Notes: a model not told the origin generated them from the letters alone. A stretch of 64,000 nucleotides of DNA from Ulota crispa (GCA_963920765.1 OY987245.1:932501-996500); one strand, 5' to 3'. Positions 12,823-24,704 are shown, numbered from the stretch's first letter. Program-made: numbers and translations.

Positions 12823-13197
12823 TCTATACTAATAATAGGCTTGGTTTCATTAGTTGGGTAGTTGGGTGTCTATAATAGAATAAAATCTCTATTAGTTGGG
12901 TAGTTGGGTGTTGCTATAAGAAGATTAAATGGCGGTTATGTGGCGGTTATTCTTATTTTTATGGTTATGTGGCGGTTATGGTTGTCCTTGGGGATGGGAT
13001 ATACACGGGAATAGGGGGTGGACGCCTAGAGAAGGAGGCAAAGTGCATAGGTAGGCATAGTATAGGTAAGCTCATTGTAACGGAAAGGAGAAGAAGCCTG
13101 AAGAACGTGATTATGAGGAAGGTCATGTTAATATTTTTGCAAGGACCCCCTCCCGTGATGGCCCTCCGCCGGAACAGCGGGTACAAGGGTCCACTAG
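12823..13197 (+). mobile_element. Non-autonomous Helitron, 375 bp
   Basis: It begins TCTATACTAATAATAGG and ends CCACTAG, with flanking host bases A (12822) and T (13198) as Helitrons require. A short hairpin, CCGC..GCGG, lies just before the 3' end. There is no target duplication. Internal direct repeats (AGTTGGGTAGTTGGGTG, GGCGGTTATG) are visible. No Rep/helicase gene. Confidence 0.75.
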
Positions 13198-13264
13198 TTA
13201 CTCATTATAACACCATATTTGTTATAATGAGAGAATGGGAACCTCTCAAAATAAAATTGTTAGA

Positions 13265-13535
13265 TTTTTGACCAAAATCACCAATTTCCATCCAAAATCA
13301 CCAATTTCCATTAAAATGAGTAATTTCAGCTCAAATCGAGCTAAATTGACATAAAACCATTCAATTTTAGGTCAAAATTGAAAAGTTTTATGTCAATTTG
13401 AATCGAGTTGAATTGACCTAAAACCTTTCAATTTTAGATCATATTTGAAAGGTTTTATGCCAATTTAGCTCAATTTGAGTTAAATTGACATAAAACTTTT
13501 TGTCAAATTGACATATATTTTTTTGAATTTTAGGT
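13265..13535. repeat. Tandem and inverted low-complexity block
   Basis: Two copies of AAAATCACCAATTTCCAT sit at 13275-13310. They are followed by alternating direct and inverted copies of a unit like GACATAAAACCTTTCAATTTTA up to about 13530. This block interrupts the right arm of the large inverted repeat. Confidence 0.6.
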
Positions 13536-13836
13536 ATTTTACCTCTCATTTCACTAGAATACTCTCAGTATATCAAATATGGTGTTCTATCCAAATACTT
13601 CATTGAGTCCACTCAACTTCATCTACTTAAATACTGTAAAGTAGAATTTATGGTTGTATAGTACTTGCGTACCTTTAGTTTTTGTACAATTGAGATAACA
13701 TAATAATATGATTTTCATGATTGCATTGAATTCAAAGTGTGAACGAGAATAGGGGATTAGTGATTTGTTTATTGTAGTAAGCACATATCGTAGGACCCAT
13801 TTAGCGACTTCGGAGGGGCTCTTGGGGGCTCCAAAT

Positions 13837-14253
13837 TTTCCGCAGATGATCTGCGGCTTCGAAGCTGAAATGCTGTAGCAGCGAAGCAATGTCACTATAG
13901 TACATTACTGAGGTGGCCGGAGGGCCGACGTGGATCGTGACATGAAGTCCCTGGTGCGCACGACGGTGGGATCGCCTCACAAACAGCCTTCACAGATCAT
14001 GTCACAAGCTGAAGCGTCTCTCCCAATTCAGAGACCATTGAGATCGAATTCGAATTGTGGAGGGAGGAGCTGCAGTTTCAGGAACGCCGAGCTGGTTCCC
14101 GTAACCGCCATCGTCTTCTTGGAGCATCCGCTTGAAATTTCGAACTCTGATCTAATTTGCTCAACGCACTTGATATTATTGTTGTTGTTGATGATTCCGT
14201 GAAATAAATTGCGTTCTTACAGATAGTGCTGCATCCGTGACCCGCAGTCTTTG
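13837..14253 (+). promoter_or_regulatory. 5' flank and likely leader of the GT61 gene
   Basis: GC content rises sharply after about 13840. An open frame at 13930-14202 lacks family features and probably lies in the leader or promoter. No clear TATA box was identified. Confidence 0.35.
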
Positions 14254-16988
14254 ATGCACCTGTTGAGCGCGCGAGCTCACGAAATGGGCAAAGTGCACAA
14301 GGAGGAAGATGCTGCTGTGACTGCTGCAAGTGGAGGACCGACATCGAGCAGACCGGTGGGGAGGAAACGGGATCTGGGGTGGAAGATGATTTACATTGTG
14401 ACGGTGATCGGGTTCATCGGCATGATGCAGCTGATTTTGGTGGAGAATCGCTGGCGGAGCTACCGATACAGGCAATTCCCTCTTGCTACTGTCGAGTTCG
14501 GGAGGACGGCGTCGTTCATGCGGTCCGCTTCGTCGTCTTCACAGCACGACGCAGCACAGCTTCCGAGTAAGTAAATCCGATTGCACCTCGTCGTTCAAGC
14601 TTGCAGGCTTTCAGAGAAGTAGTCTTAATTACAGCGTGACACCATTTTGAGAGCTTTCGAAAAACTGAACACCGGCCGGGTGTGACAGTAGGCGCCAATT
14701 CAGACAGGCAGCAGCAATCTGTCGAGCTTCACGAGCGACGACACGGCGACATCGAGACAGAAACCAAGAATGAGAGGTTGCTAGAATTCTCGCCTTCGGA
14801 TTCTTTCCTCCCGATGAAGGACGTGACGCAGTCGGGCCTGTCATGGACGGACACCAATTGGTTCATGAGTGGACTCCGTGGTCGAAATACCGGCTCCGGC
14901 GAGACATTCGACTTACCGCGAGATGATCCCGCCGGGAGATTGCTCTGCTTGCGCGGAACCGACCAACAAGACGGCACCAAGAACAGCTATGGCTTGTTCC
15001 GAACACTGCCCGCGGATGCACTCCTCCTCACCGGCACTACATTCGTCGCGGACAACTACTGGGACTACGGTAACCCCTGGCACGCCATGGCCGCTCTTGC
15101 CAACTTCGCGACCTGGCGCTTGGAGAACAAATGCGCCGCGCCGGACAGACTGTTGCTGTACCACATGGGCGAGGTCGTCGATTCCATGGGGGGGTGGATC
15201 ACGCACCTCCTCCACGCGGTTTTTATGAAACCCGTCCCGATTGAAACCGCAACAGGATCGCCAGCGGGGTCCGCCTCAGTGTGCATGGAGCGGGCTGTTG
15301 TGCAGCGGCGGGGGTTGGGCAGGATGGACCAAGCTCATATTCATGCAGTCTTTGAATTGCTGCAATGCAGCGCCAGGCGATATTGCGGAGTTCCGAGACG
15401 GCGGCATTCTGCACGCGCGCCTGCGGTGCTGCTGTACACGAGGTCAGGCCCGCGCGCGTTTGCGAACGAGAGCGGCGTCGCGGCTGTCGTGCGAAATGAA
15501 TGCGCGATGGCGCCGGGGTGCGACTTGCGCGTCGTGAATGCTGCCAACCTCACATTCTGCGAACAGGTGCGTGTGTGTGCTTGTGTGGCATTTGTAAGCT
15601 TGCTACAATGCAAGTAGTGTACACAAATGTGGCTAAATTTACCAAAAAATAAAGAAAAGAGAAGAAAACTAGAGTATTTAGTTTGAGTTTATACATTTAG
15701 CAGTGTTTTGGCATGGTTCAAGGGTGTAAAAACCAAGATACTAATTATTTAGAGGCATGCTCCAGTCTTTTTGGAATTTAACGTACTATTGATCTTCTCT
15801 TCACTCATCTTCTCTTGGTTTCAATGTCTTAATTATCCCAGTTACATCAAATGCATCATAAAGGAAAGTTTTTTTTTAAAAGGTTTTAGCATTACTTTGG
15901 AGTTTGGATGAATTAGAAGTCATTTTGATGAAACCTCGTTCCAAAGCACCTTCAGAATAGGGACTTGATGGGCACTCACAGGTAAGTAAGTCAAAATGTT
16001 TTCCATAATAAATAAATAAAAGTAGGAGCACCTAATTGTCCCGTTGACATGAGTAAAACAAAAACATGATAAAAAAGAGGATTTTAGAAACTAAACGAAA
16101 ACATCTCTTGGGATGTGTTGTAGTTACTTTGGATGTTTTACAATCGTCCAACTCAAAACCTTGACCATTATGGTCTAGCAAGCTATGTACTTGTCTCAAC
16201 TACCATGCTCACAAAAAAACTCAATGATAATAACATTACACAGCGTTATGTTTGACTATCTTCCAATCCCAAAATTTTCCTCAAATTTAAATGGACAAGA
16301 GGAGAAACAATGGTTACATTCACTCCTGGATATGTGGAAAAGTGTATTTCCTCACCTTCTATGTTCTAGTTCCTTTCAATATGTTGGGCTATGTGATCAA
16401 TCAAGTTGGTAATGAAGACTACGAAAGCTTGGTATTGTTGGGAGGGTTTAGGGTTTAACGCGGGCAAGCAACCCTAATTTGGTGCTGGAGAGGGGGCGGG
16501 GGGGGGGGGGGGGGGGGGATGTGGTGGCACAGGTGGAGGTGATGAGCGGCACAGACGTGCTGATCAGCGTGCACGGAGCGCAGTTAACCAACATGATGTT
16601 CATGGATCCGGGCTCCCGAGTGATGGAGCTCTTCCCCAAGGGATGGCTGGAGTTCGCGGGCGTGGGGCAGGAAATTTACAAGTGGCTCGCCGACTGGACC
16701 AGAATCGTCCATGCCGGACAGTGGCGCGATCCGGACGGGCCCGATTGCCCCTTCCCCACTTCCGAGACTCTGCAGTGTCTCTTCTTCTTCAAGGATCGGG
16801 AAGTGGGGCTCAACGCCACGCACCTCGCGCTCTGGACTCGCTCCGTGTTGGCCGAGTACGGCAACGCCTCGGAGCTGCCGCCTCCCTTGGCTCATGCCGG
16901 GTCCTCCTGTGCTTGCGACGAGACTGATCGTGGCAGTAGCTCTGGAGCGAGCTTTGCAACCGATTCCAAGTTTCATACGTCACCATGA
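14254..16988 (+). CDS. GT61-family glycosyltransferase (DUF563), type II Golgi membrane protein
   Basis: Exons 14254-14566, 14689-15566 and 16533-16988 join in frame to 548 aa. A short basic cytosolic tail is followed by one membrane segment (about residues 44-63) and a lumenal catalytic domain, the type II layout of Golgi transferases. Family hallmarks are YWDYGNPWH at 228-236, a GLGRM-type block, FCEQ at the end of exon 2, and HGAQLTN at 411-417 followed by ELFPKGWLEFAGVGQ and WRDPDGPDCPFP. Plant GT61 enzymes transfer xylose or arabinose to N-glycans, xylan or mucilage; the donor and acceptor here cannot be read. The start at 14254 gives the longest frame; an ATG at 14284 also lies before the membrane segment. 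The last intron ends in an unusual run of 21 G just before the acceptor, and an in-frame alternative acceptor at 16491 would add a Gly-rich stretch. The gene is convergent with the acyltransferase. Confidence 0.9.
16498..16518 (+). repeat. Run of 21 G at an intron end
   Basis: An uninterrupted G tract inside the last GT61 intron, 14 bp before the acceptor at 16531-16532. It replaces the usual pyrimidine-rich tract. Confidence 0.8.
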
Positions 16989-17975
16989 AAACGTGCAACC
17001 CGCAAAAATGCAGCAATCCTTCAAGCAAGGCGAGCAACCTAACCCTTTCAAGTCACCCCCCTCCAGATGTATGCTTTTGCTTAAACCATGAATTTGCTTA
17101 ACTCCTATGGGACCAATAAGCTCAAATCTACCATCCGTTAATTTTTAAAGTTCTTAGTAGGTCACATGGGAAATTTCTTTTTGTTTATTTTTACCAACAA
17201 ATGCAATGCTCTTCACCGAATTTGATGTTTTAATATAATATTCTGAGCAATGTTGGCCACGTACCCTTCTCTCTATAACTAAATTATGAATGGCAATGAC
17301 TGAACCCATCTGCAGTAATACGAATCTTGAGTTCAAATTATACCCGTAACACCAACCCTTACATACTTGAACTCCAAGCTGTTGTAAGGAGTGGAGCATT
17401 TTTTTTGGATGTTCCCATTCTTCTTCGTATTAAGAGATGAGCCCAGGAGTTAGCAACAGCTCCATTCAGGAATTTTATGAAAGTTAGGCCCTCTTATATT
17501 GCATTTGTCACCACATGATTAATAGAGATGGTTCTATTGAAACCATGAATTGTTGGTTTTTTTTAAGGGTCGACCTCCACCTGGCTTGATTTATCTTTGG
17601 CTCTGGGTTTGTAATATGTGATGCTCAATGAAAAGGGAGACTTCGATCGACAGCTTGTGTTTCTCTTAACGAAAAATGCAATTTTTCATTGATAAATTGA
17701 AGCCAGTACTCCTTGATGGATGAATATCACAGATTCTGGACTCTTGAATCCACTTGGGACCAAGAGTCGTCAGTCTCAAGCCAACGGTTGTTGGCTTTTA
17801 GGATCAAACTGTAGGAGCCAAACCAGGGCTTTTACCAGAGACAACGAGGAGCTACACCACTAGAATCAGCAACATTGCATTGCTGAAGATGGAATACTAC
17901 TAACAAGAACCTTGTTGAATTGCAGGAGTGTTCACGGGTGTTATCATAGTCAGAATTCAACTCTGGTGATGTGTC
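16989..17975. other. Convergent 3' region between GT61 and DHHC genes
   Basis: It holds the 3' ends of both genes. No further gene is supported, and I could not place poly(A) sites. Confidence 0.5.
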
Positions 17976-20900
17976 TCAAGCGTAAGGCTTTGAAATGAAG
18001 ATGCCACTGGGGGTACTACTGCGCTTCTTCTTCGCCATAAGAAGTAAGCTTTCCTTGAGCTTCCTGGTGGATGGAATGACCGCTGTTTCAGCAGGCATCA
18101 GTTTGTCTCGTGACTCATCTTCAGCGGAGCCCGGCATGTGCTCTTCTCTTGCGGGGGAGTTGTGGCGTGTCGGGGAGGAGGCCTCCGTTGTACTGTCGTC
18201 AGGAGGCGAAACCGAAAGCCGGTCTCGAAGCTCTGGCCATTCCTTCCTTACGTGCTTCAAAATGCTGGCCTCTGCTCGGGATCCTGAGCTTCCTGCCAAT
18301 AGCGAAAAAAAAAAATCCTTCAGAATTTACGGAGACATGATTTTCAGCAGAATAGGAGTTAATGCTTGTTTTTCGTACTTAGTAAGAATCCAGATCCTTC
18401 ACCCACCTCCAGTAGTACTGCTCTCGCCTTTGGAGCTTCTGGAGCCGAGAGAACCCAAACTCCGTGAGCCGGTACTGGTTCTCGACTTCGCCATAGTTGC
18501 TTCCACCGTATCATACTCCCACACTGCAACTTTCTCATTAGGAGTCACGACCGAAGTATCAAGGGTGTTTTTACAAATCAACAAGTGACCAGAGCGCTTC
18601 TCATCACCACTCTCCCCAGCAGAGGCTTCGTAGCCATCCCTCTCCCGTCTTGGCAACAAAACTTTGGAAACCAAATCCTCGGACGCTTTTCCAACATCTG
18701 CAGCTGGTTTGGGAATGATGCTCATTCGAAGGTCCGGAGACTCTTGGAAAAGATCAGGAGAGGCCATTTGACTCCCGGGATATGAGCTTCCTGGATCACA
18801 ATTTGGAAAGAACTGACGATGAGTATGTGACAAAAACAGGCTAAAGTTCTGGAAAAAAATCTAGTTTCTATTGAGAATGCAGTAACTCGAAATAGCGATG
18901 TGAAAAGTATGGAAGGCTGACCTGGATATGAGCTTCCAGGGCAGGAGCCCACCCCACCAGAGAACCGGCTGGGGCTACTCCGGAAGCCATTGGGAAGAGG
19001 AAGAACCACCGACTCAGGGATGCCGAGGATTCCTGGTCTGTTGTTCGTGGCGACGTTCTTCCCCCGCCGGTCTTTCATCAGCAACCACCTCTCTTTCCCC
19101 GTGAGGTACGCCAGGTCAGGTTTTTTGCGAGAGAATCGCCTGTTTCCGACCACGGTGATCTCCCCGCTCACGTTTCGAGAGCTCTCGAGGCTGCTGTCTT
19201 CTGTCTCGGTGATGACGGAGGAGCCTTTAGAGTAGACCATGGTGGAGACAGCTTCCCCCCGAGCTTGAGCGGCTGCCTTGGTGGCTTCTTCGGCGTTCAG
19301 CCGTGCCAGTTTCCAAGGGTTGATCCCTACTGAGAGCTTTCTCGTAGCAGCAGCTGCTCCGTTTCCAGCTTTTGTTGCCGCTTTTCTCGTTGTTCCTGGA
19401 TTCGTCTCCACGTCCCCACTGAAGGCCAGAACGGTCTGTTTCATCCAGTAATCCCAAATATCAAATCTGAAAGTTTAGCACTTGTAGCAGTCTTTTTTAG
19501 CCACTTATATTAATTATGAACTTATCACTGTGGTGCTCACATCTTTTTGTAGCTTCGAAAAGAGTTTGGTAGAAGGTTTGCTATGTTTAGCCATACTGGT
19601 TCCATCATCCAAGCCAGAATGTGAGTTTGTATGAATAAACTACACATGGTACTTTTGTAATGTTTGCATAAAATACTCAGTTTTATTGTAGGAAAAGTGT
19701 GTTCAGGCGCACCTGCTGATGTTCAACGAACATTCGAGGTGGTGTACAGAACACACCTCGGTGAAAGGACGAAGCGCCCACTGAACTGAACCCGGCACTA
19801 ACTCCTGTTATGTTGGAGCTTGCAGGTGAGGAGGTCAAGCTGTTGAACCCATCAACTTCTCCATGCTCTTGCTCTTGCTCTTGCTCTTGCCCTTGCTCTT
19901 GTTCTCGTACTGCTAAGATGTAATCATACGTAGTAATTCCCTGCTTGCACTCTCCACGATAGTTCTACTAAGATTTTGAAGTTGGCAAGAATTATATTTG
20001 TGAGAGATGATTATTAGAACACCAAGTCAGCTTGGAGAAGGAACTCACCGACTTTATTTTGGATGTTTCGTTTTTTTATGAGCATCCCATAGAGGTGCTT
20101 TTTCTACGGATGTCTACACCAGTAATCCCAGCTGTGATCTTCATAATTAGCTCCCGTGGCTAAATACATTGCTACATGTGCTAAACTTTCAAACTGTTCA
20201 CATTCTTTGTAGCTTCGTTGGTAAAAGATTTCTGTGTTGAGCCACATTTGTGAACACTGGTCTAAACAGTTGACATTGTATAAGTAGAAAGAAACATGAA
20301 GTGGGTGAGTATCAAGCTTACCTTGTGGATTAGAATGAGGTGGAAGAAGAAGAGTTGACACAACGGGATCGTTGCCAACATGGCCAGGAGAGACAGGATT
20401 ACCTGAAAACTCAAATCACAATTTTAGTTTCTTCAAGACCTGTGTCAAAAATTGAGCAAAAATTGTTGTGCTCAATGTCGGGGAAGAAGCAGCGCAAATG
20501 AAGAAGTGTTTAGCATTGAAATTCTTACTACAACAACGATGTAAGATATTCGAGAGAAGCTGCTGCCGAGTCTGTGAATGATCTCTTTCTCAAAACTTGT
20601 TTTCTCTGAGAAGCACCGAATCATGACACCGATTCCAGTTGCCCACACGATAATCAGCTGCACCATCGAAGATCAAAGCGTTGCTGTGAGCTTTTAATCA
20701 GTTGGTGAGTCTTGTTTTAATTCCTCCCAATTTTAAACATTAAAAGTTTCAGTAAAAGTAGATTGTTTCAGGAACTTTAAGAGTGTGTTTTTCATGATTT
20801 GTGGAGAGATATTTGTAAGGTAGCAATGATCATATGGAGTAGTGTTGTAGTGTGCTAAATTGGTTAAGGATTTTGAAGTTGACTTAGAGTTCTCAAAGCA

Positions 20901-22860
20901 GTCAAATTTTACTGAAAACTGAGTTCATAATGTGAAACTTTTTCAAAAGTAAATCTCTATAGTATCAGAAAGATCAGTTTGGTTACCAGCAGGAGACATG
21001 CCATCATAAGGCTCACGAAAGTCCTGTAATTTTTCTTTCCCACGCAGTTGTTGAGCCACTATGATAATAAAAAAAACACTATGGTCGTTAGACATAGAAT
21101 AATCATAATCATAAACAATATTTAAATGACATTAGAATTTTTGACCAGAAATTAAAAAACAGCACTGGTATTTTTTGGTTTAAATCGCAGAAACGAAAAT
21201 GTAAGAAATTTCAAGCCGAGGAGGGGCTACGGAGATATATACCCTACAGTGATGATCGAACCCATGCACGCACTTGTCACAAGCTCTGCAATGCTTGCTG
21301 TTCCTTGAGATCTGTCAATACACCAGTTCAGAATGCTGGTGAATTGGTTGAGCACTTCGATATGCAAACACCAAATTGGATCCCAGATGTTTTAGCACTT
21401 TTAAGTGGGTTAGATAGAACTTCCTTTCTTTTCGACTTTACTTGTATTTTGACCAACAAATTCAAGGTTATTGGCTGATTTTGGTGATACAAAGTTTAGC
21501 TCCCTCTGAACTATAGTTTTGCATAACACTGTCAATCGAGTTGGTTGTTATATAACCATGAAACTTTTCCCTTCTAGAGATTCATAGTAACATCGAATGT
21601 CGTATAATGGATGTGAAGGGAATGAAAAAGAGCATGCCCAGAAGTACCTCAGCTTCGCAAATGCTGCAGTAGAGCAACTGCTCCCCGGAATTCTGCTTTG
21701 CCGAGTCGTCCTTTTTGGTGCAAAAGGTGAATGGGAGGCACAAGCAACTAGCCCCGCATTTCGAAGGTTTGGTGGATTCTGAACTTCTGTCAGACTCATC
21801 ATGTGGATGTTCATAGCAAGTTTCAATGTTTGATAAATTTAAGTCCTTGGCTTTCTGCTGCTTGGCTCGAAGGGCGCTTTTGGACTGGTGCACCCCAGAA
21901 TCAGCTGGATCACATCCTGCGCATCTCACATACAAAATGAAGACCGCCACGACCTGCAAGTTGCCCCACCCAGTCGTCATTACTACTCAAACTAAACACC
22001 ACAGGTAGCTCAACATAGGAAGTCCACTTTGGAGGAAGATTATAGTAACTTTCAAAACGTATTTCTGCAGAGTATGCTTTCTTGTTTCTATTAGCACGTT
22101 TTGTCATCTTGTTGAAAAGCATTGTAATTAATGGGTTAATACTTTTCAACTCCTATAGATACTGAAAAGGAGCTACTTTTGGCAATAGCGCACTCAGGCT
22201 GTAACCATTTTTTGTGCATTTTTGTACTTCAGTGCTAAATTGCGCAATTCAATACAATGATTTTTCAACATTTCCCATTGCCACTAATTATCGAGCAATT
22301 TCTAGTCCCATGAAATATTCCGAACCTAGCATCAGTGAAAGATTTCTTTTACTCAAGCCACTACTTACCACTGGGGAGAAGACTGCGTAGATGTGAAACT
22401 TAAGGACACTGCTTCCGACGAAAGGAATGAAAAAGACGTAGAAGGAGAAAGAAATCCCCGAAAATACAGCCACCGCCACCGTCTGCTCGAAACATCAAAC
22501 AGATTTCAGTCAGTCTTGCAAATCTAAAACTCAAGCCTACACTTTTCCTCACAGCTTGCAAAATCGGTTCTACACCACCATTTGAAGCTGATTCGTAGTT
22601 GGACCATTGCAGAATACATCAACTCGAAACTTTTTAATTATCCACAGAAATTTTCCATGATCGTCCCGACTTATAATTTTCAACAGCATCAAAATTGGGT
22701 GCGCCCTTGCAGCAATTCCAGACAACCTGTAGCTTGGACTCTTTGTCATGAACAATCTTCGCCAGAAAGTGGTCAGAGTTTAGCCAAAAACCGCAAGGAG
22801 GGCAAACAATATACCTACCTGGAGAGGATGATACGGCAGCTCCCATCCATGGTTTCGCAT
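17976..22860 (-). CDS. DHHC-type palmitoyltransferase (protein S-acyltransferase)
   Basis: Exons, reading the minus strand: 22860-22819, 22482-22369, 21953-21648, 21311-21243, 21058-20987, 20657-20529, 20402-20322, 19940-19713, 19435-18922, 18790-18407, 18292-17976; 751 aa. The start MRNHGWELPYHPLQ matches the beginning of the Arabidopsis PAT22-like group as I recall it, which fixes the first exon. There are two membrane helices (about 16-37 and 45-63), then a Cys-rich domain with [22 protein letters not shown] and the catalytic DHHC at 173-176, then two more helices (about 190-215 and 238-270). The tail is long and cytosolic, with the group motifs FHRGVFCTPPR, INPWKLARLNAEEATKAAAQAR and RDGYEASAGES. 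The enzyme attaches palmitate to cysteines of membrane proteins. An EQ repeat follows the last helix. A 2A-like GDVETNPG lies at 354-361, but the usual final Pro is Thr. Exon 10 and exon 11 both start with the same bases that end exon 9. Confidence 0.92.
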
Positions 22861-23380
22861 TGTGCACGCAACTGGGGTTGAAATTGCTGGTGTTGTTCGT
22901 CAATGGCGCCGAGGTACCATGAGGTTTTCGCAGACTCCTGCACACATTAATTAATGGTCGCCAGTGCTCATGTGTCCACCACCATTGCAGTGCTCGCTAT
23001 GTTCCTCCCCAGAGCAGCATTGCAGGGACCTTGCATGCGCTTCTTCTGGAAAACCCCGACCCAGACCCAGCCTAACATTCAGTCACAACCAGCGAAACGT
23101 TGCTAATCCAGGACAGCTAGCGCACTTCCTAACCTTTCTTCACATTTCTGTCGATCTTTAGCAAAGGACACAATGCTAATTGTTTAATCCATACCAGCTG
23201 CACTTTAAGGCGTTTCTTTCGAAACCCGCACACACAGAGTCTATGTCACAAACTCGAACTCGAATCGTTAATGAACCTCACTGACGCTCGCTCTCACCCA
23301 GACGACAATATTGTACCCCGTCTTGGAAACGCCGCCTGCTTGGTCCACTGTCCGCCATTATCCCCTCCGCATTGACCCCC
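22861..23380 (-). promoter_or_regulatory. 5' flank and likely leader of the DHHC gene
   Basis: Richer in GC than distant intergenic DNA, directly upstream of the start codon at 22860. Transcription start and core elements are not identifiable by eye. Confidence 0.35.
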
Positions 23381-23381
23381 C

Positions 23382-23746
23382 TTGGCTGGCTGCTCTCACT
23401 CTCTCACTCATAAGCTTATTAATTTAACACCAGCTGAGAGTTGCCTGATCAGGCACCCTCCCGCGGCAGCAATGGCTGCACGTATGGAGCCTATGCTTGC
23501 ATTGAAACACCACAGCATCCCATCATTGGCGGCTGTAAATGGTACTGCCACATTCTTCCGCCTCGGGGAACGCGTCACTTGCACTCCCGAGGTGTTGTCT
23601 CATCCCCATTCCCCAAAGTCCAAAGAGATGACGAAGAAGAAGACGAAGGGCGTTCCGAAGAAGAGACAGCAAAAGAAGTAAAGGAAGGAGTAGCTGGTGC
23701 AGCAGGCACGCTTCTCGACGCTCCTACTGTGGAGCTACTAGACTAG
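23382..23746 (+). pseudogene. Possible gene fragment, unknown product
   Basis: Two overlapping plus-strand frames. One, from 23471, begins MAARMEPMLALKHHSIPSLA, resembling a plastid transit peptide, and ends in a Lys-rich tail. The other (23441-23746) ends with an acidic run and KEVKEGVAGAAGTLLDAP. Read together they could be one gene with a frameshift, or simply leader sequence. No family recognised. Confidence 0.2.
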
Positions 23747-24311
23747 TGCTGCATTCTGTACCAGAGTGATTTCAAACGCCGAGTGTAGCCAATGCTGCTG
23801 CTGCTAAGCTTAATGCTGCTGGCTTGTCTCTCTCCCTTTCTCTCGCTTTCTCTGCGAGCGTATCTTTGCCATGTTTGTAAAGTCGGATGCACTGACAGAC
23901 AATGCGGGACTGAGTTTTAAACCGAGCTGCTTCCATTCTCTCTCTCTCACTCTCTTTCTGCCCCTGCCTTTGCTTCTCTATGGCAGGCGGCTGCCACTTG
24001 CAACATTTGCATCTTTGCATAGGAACTGCGTTTTTCTCAGTTGCCAAATTGAGAATATCTTTACCATGGATGGAGTGGTGGATGTCGAATTTCAATATAT
24101 TTAGTATTTCGCGTGCTTTGGGGTGCAAAAGGCAAGTAATTACCATAGTTAGAAAAAGCCATACTGGCTTAGCCCTCATAATTCATGTCAAGGGCAATAC
24201 TACACCTCACGGTTGTCACTTTGGGCAAGATTTGGCCAACAAAGAGGACAGGTGGACATGCAATGTAGACCGGACGGGGTAGCTGTCCATGTTGGAATCA
24301 AAGTGCAGTAA
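23747..24311. other. Intergenic, pyrimidine-rich patches
   Basis: CT-rich runs at 23826-23860 and 23936-23962. No supported gene. Confidence 0.35.
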
Positions 24312-24702
24312 GGTAGCAGCATCCATAAGTGTTGCGTCCCCATGCCGTCACCCGACAGTGGCAGGGGCTAATCGATAAAAAAACAAATGGTTGTGGGTGA
24401 TTGAGTGATAGTTATGGATGATGAAGTGATGGTTGTGGGTGACTAGCATGAGGTATTGAGTATGTATCTCACTATGTAAGAACCAACAAGCCTTGTTTTT
24501 AGCATCTCTTACACATGGTTCCTATAATTTCAGTGATTTTAGACTTTGAAAAATCTTTGTGAAATGCTTGCAGTTGGAACCTTGAAATTGATGCCAATCT
24601 TTTTGGTTTCCATTTCCTAACTTATAGTATTTTTTTCAAAGTTAGTCAATTTTTTTACCTGCTCCAAAACCCTTATTTCCACGATTATGGGTGCGCCTAC
24701 CT
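24312..24702. mobile_element. AGGTAG-CACCCAT element, 391 bp (TA site)
   Basis: TA at 24310-24311 and 24703-24704 flank ends AGGTAGCAGCATCCAT and the complement of AGGTAGGCGCACCCAT. It is a close relative of 59310-59666, sharing AAGAACCAACAAGCCTTG and CAGTTGGAACCTTGAAATTG. Non-coding. Confidence 0.75.
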
Positions 24703-24704
24703 TA

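Larger units (their letters stand above)
9810..13836. repeat. Large inverted repeat, about 4 kb in all
   Basis: The left arm, about 9810-10240, pairs with a right arm split into about 12640-12822 and 13545-13836. Matching blocks include AACAAATCACTAATCC, TTTGAATTCAATGCAATCATG, CTTTTCTTGTACTCA and ATTTTATGAGTACAAT. The right arm is interrupted by a Helitron (12823-13197) and a low-complexity block. Arms of over 400 bp suggest a Mutator-like element, but no transposase and no clear target duplication was found. Confidence 0.65.

Noticed and set aside
13930-14202. 90-codon frame before GT61 as a separate gene
   Set aside because: No conserved feature; position and composition fit leader or promoter sequence.
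14913-15215. Long open frames antisense to GT61 exon 2
   Set aside because: Shadows of a GC-rich coding exon; the sense frame carries the conserved family motifs.
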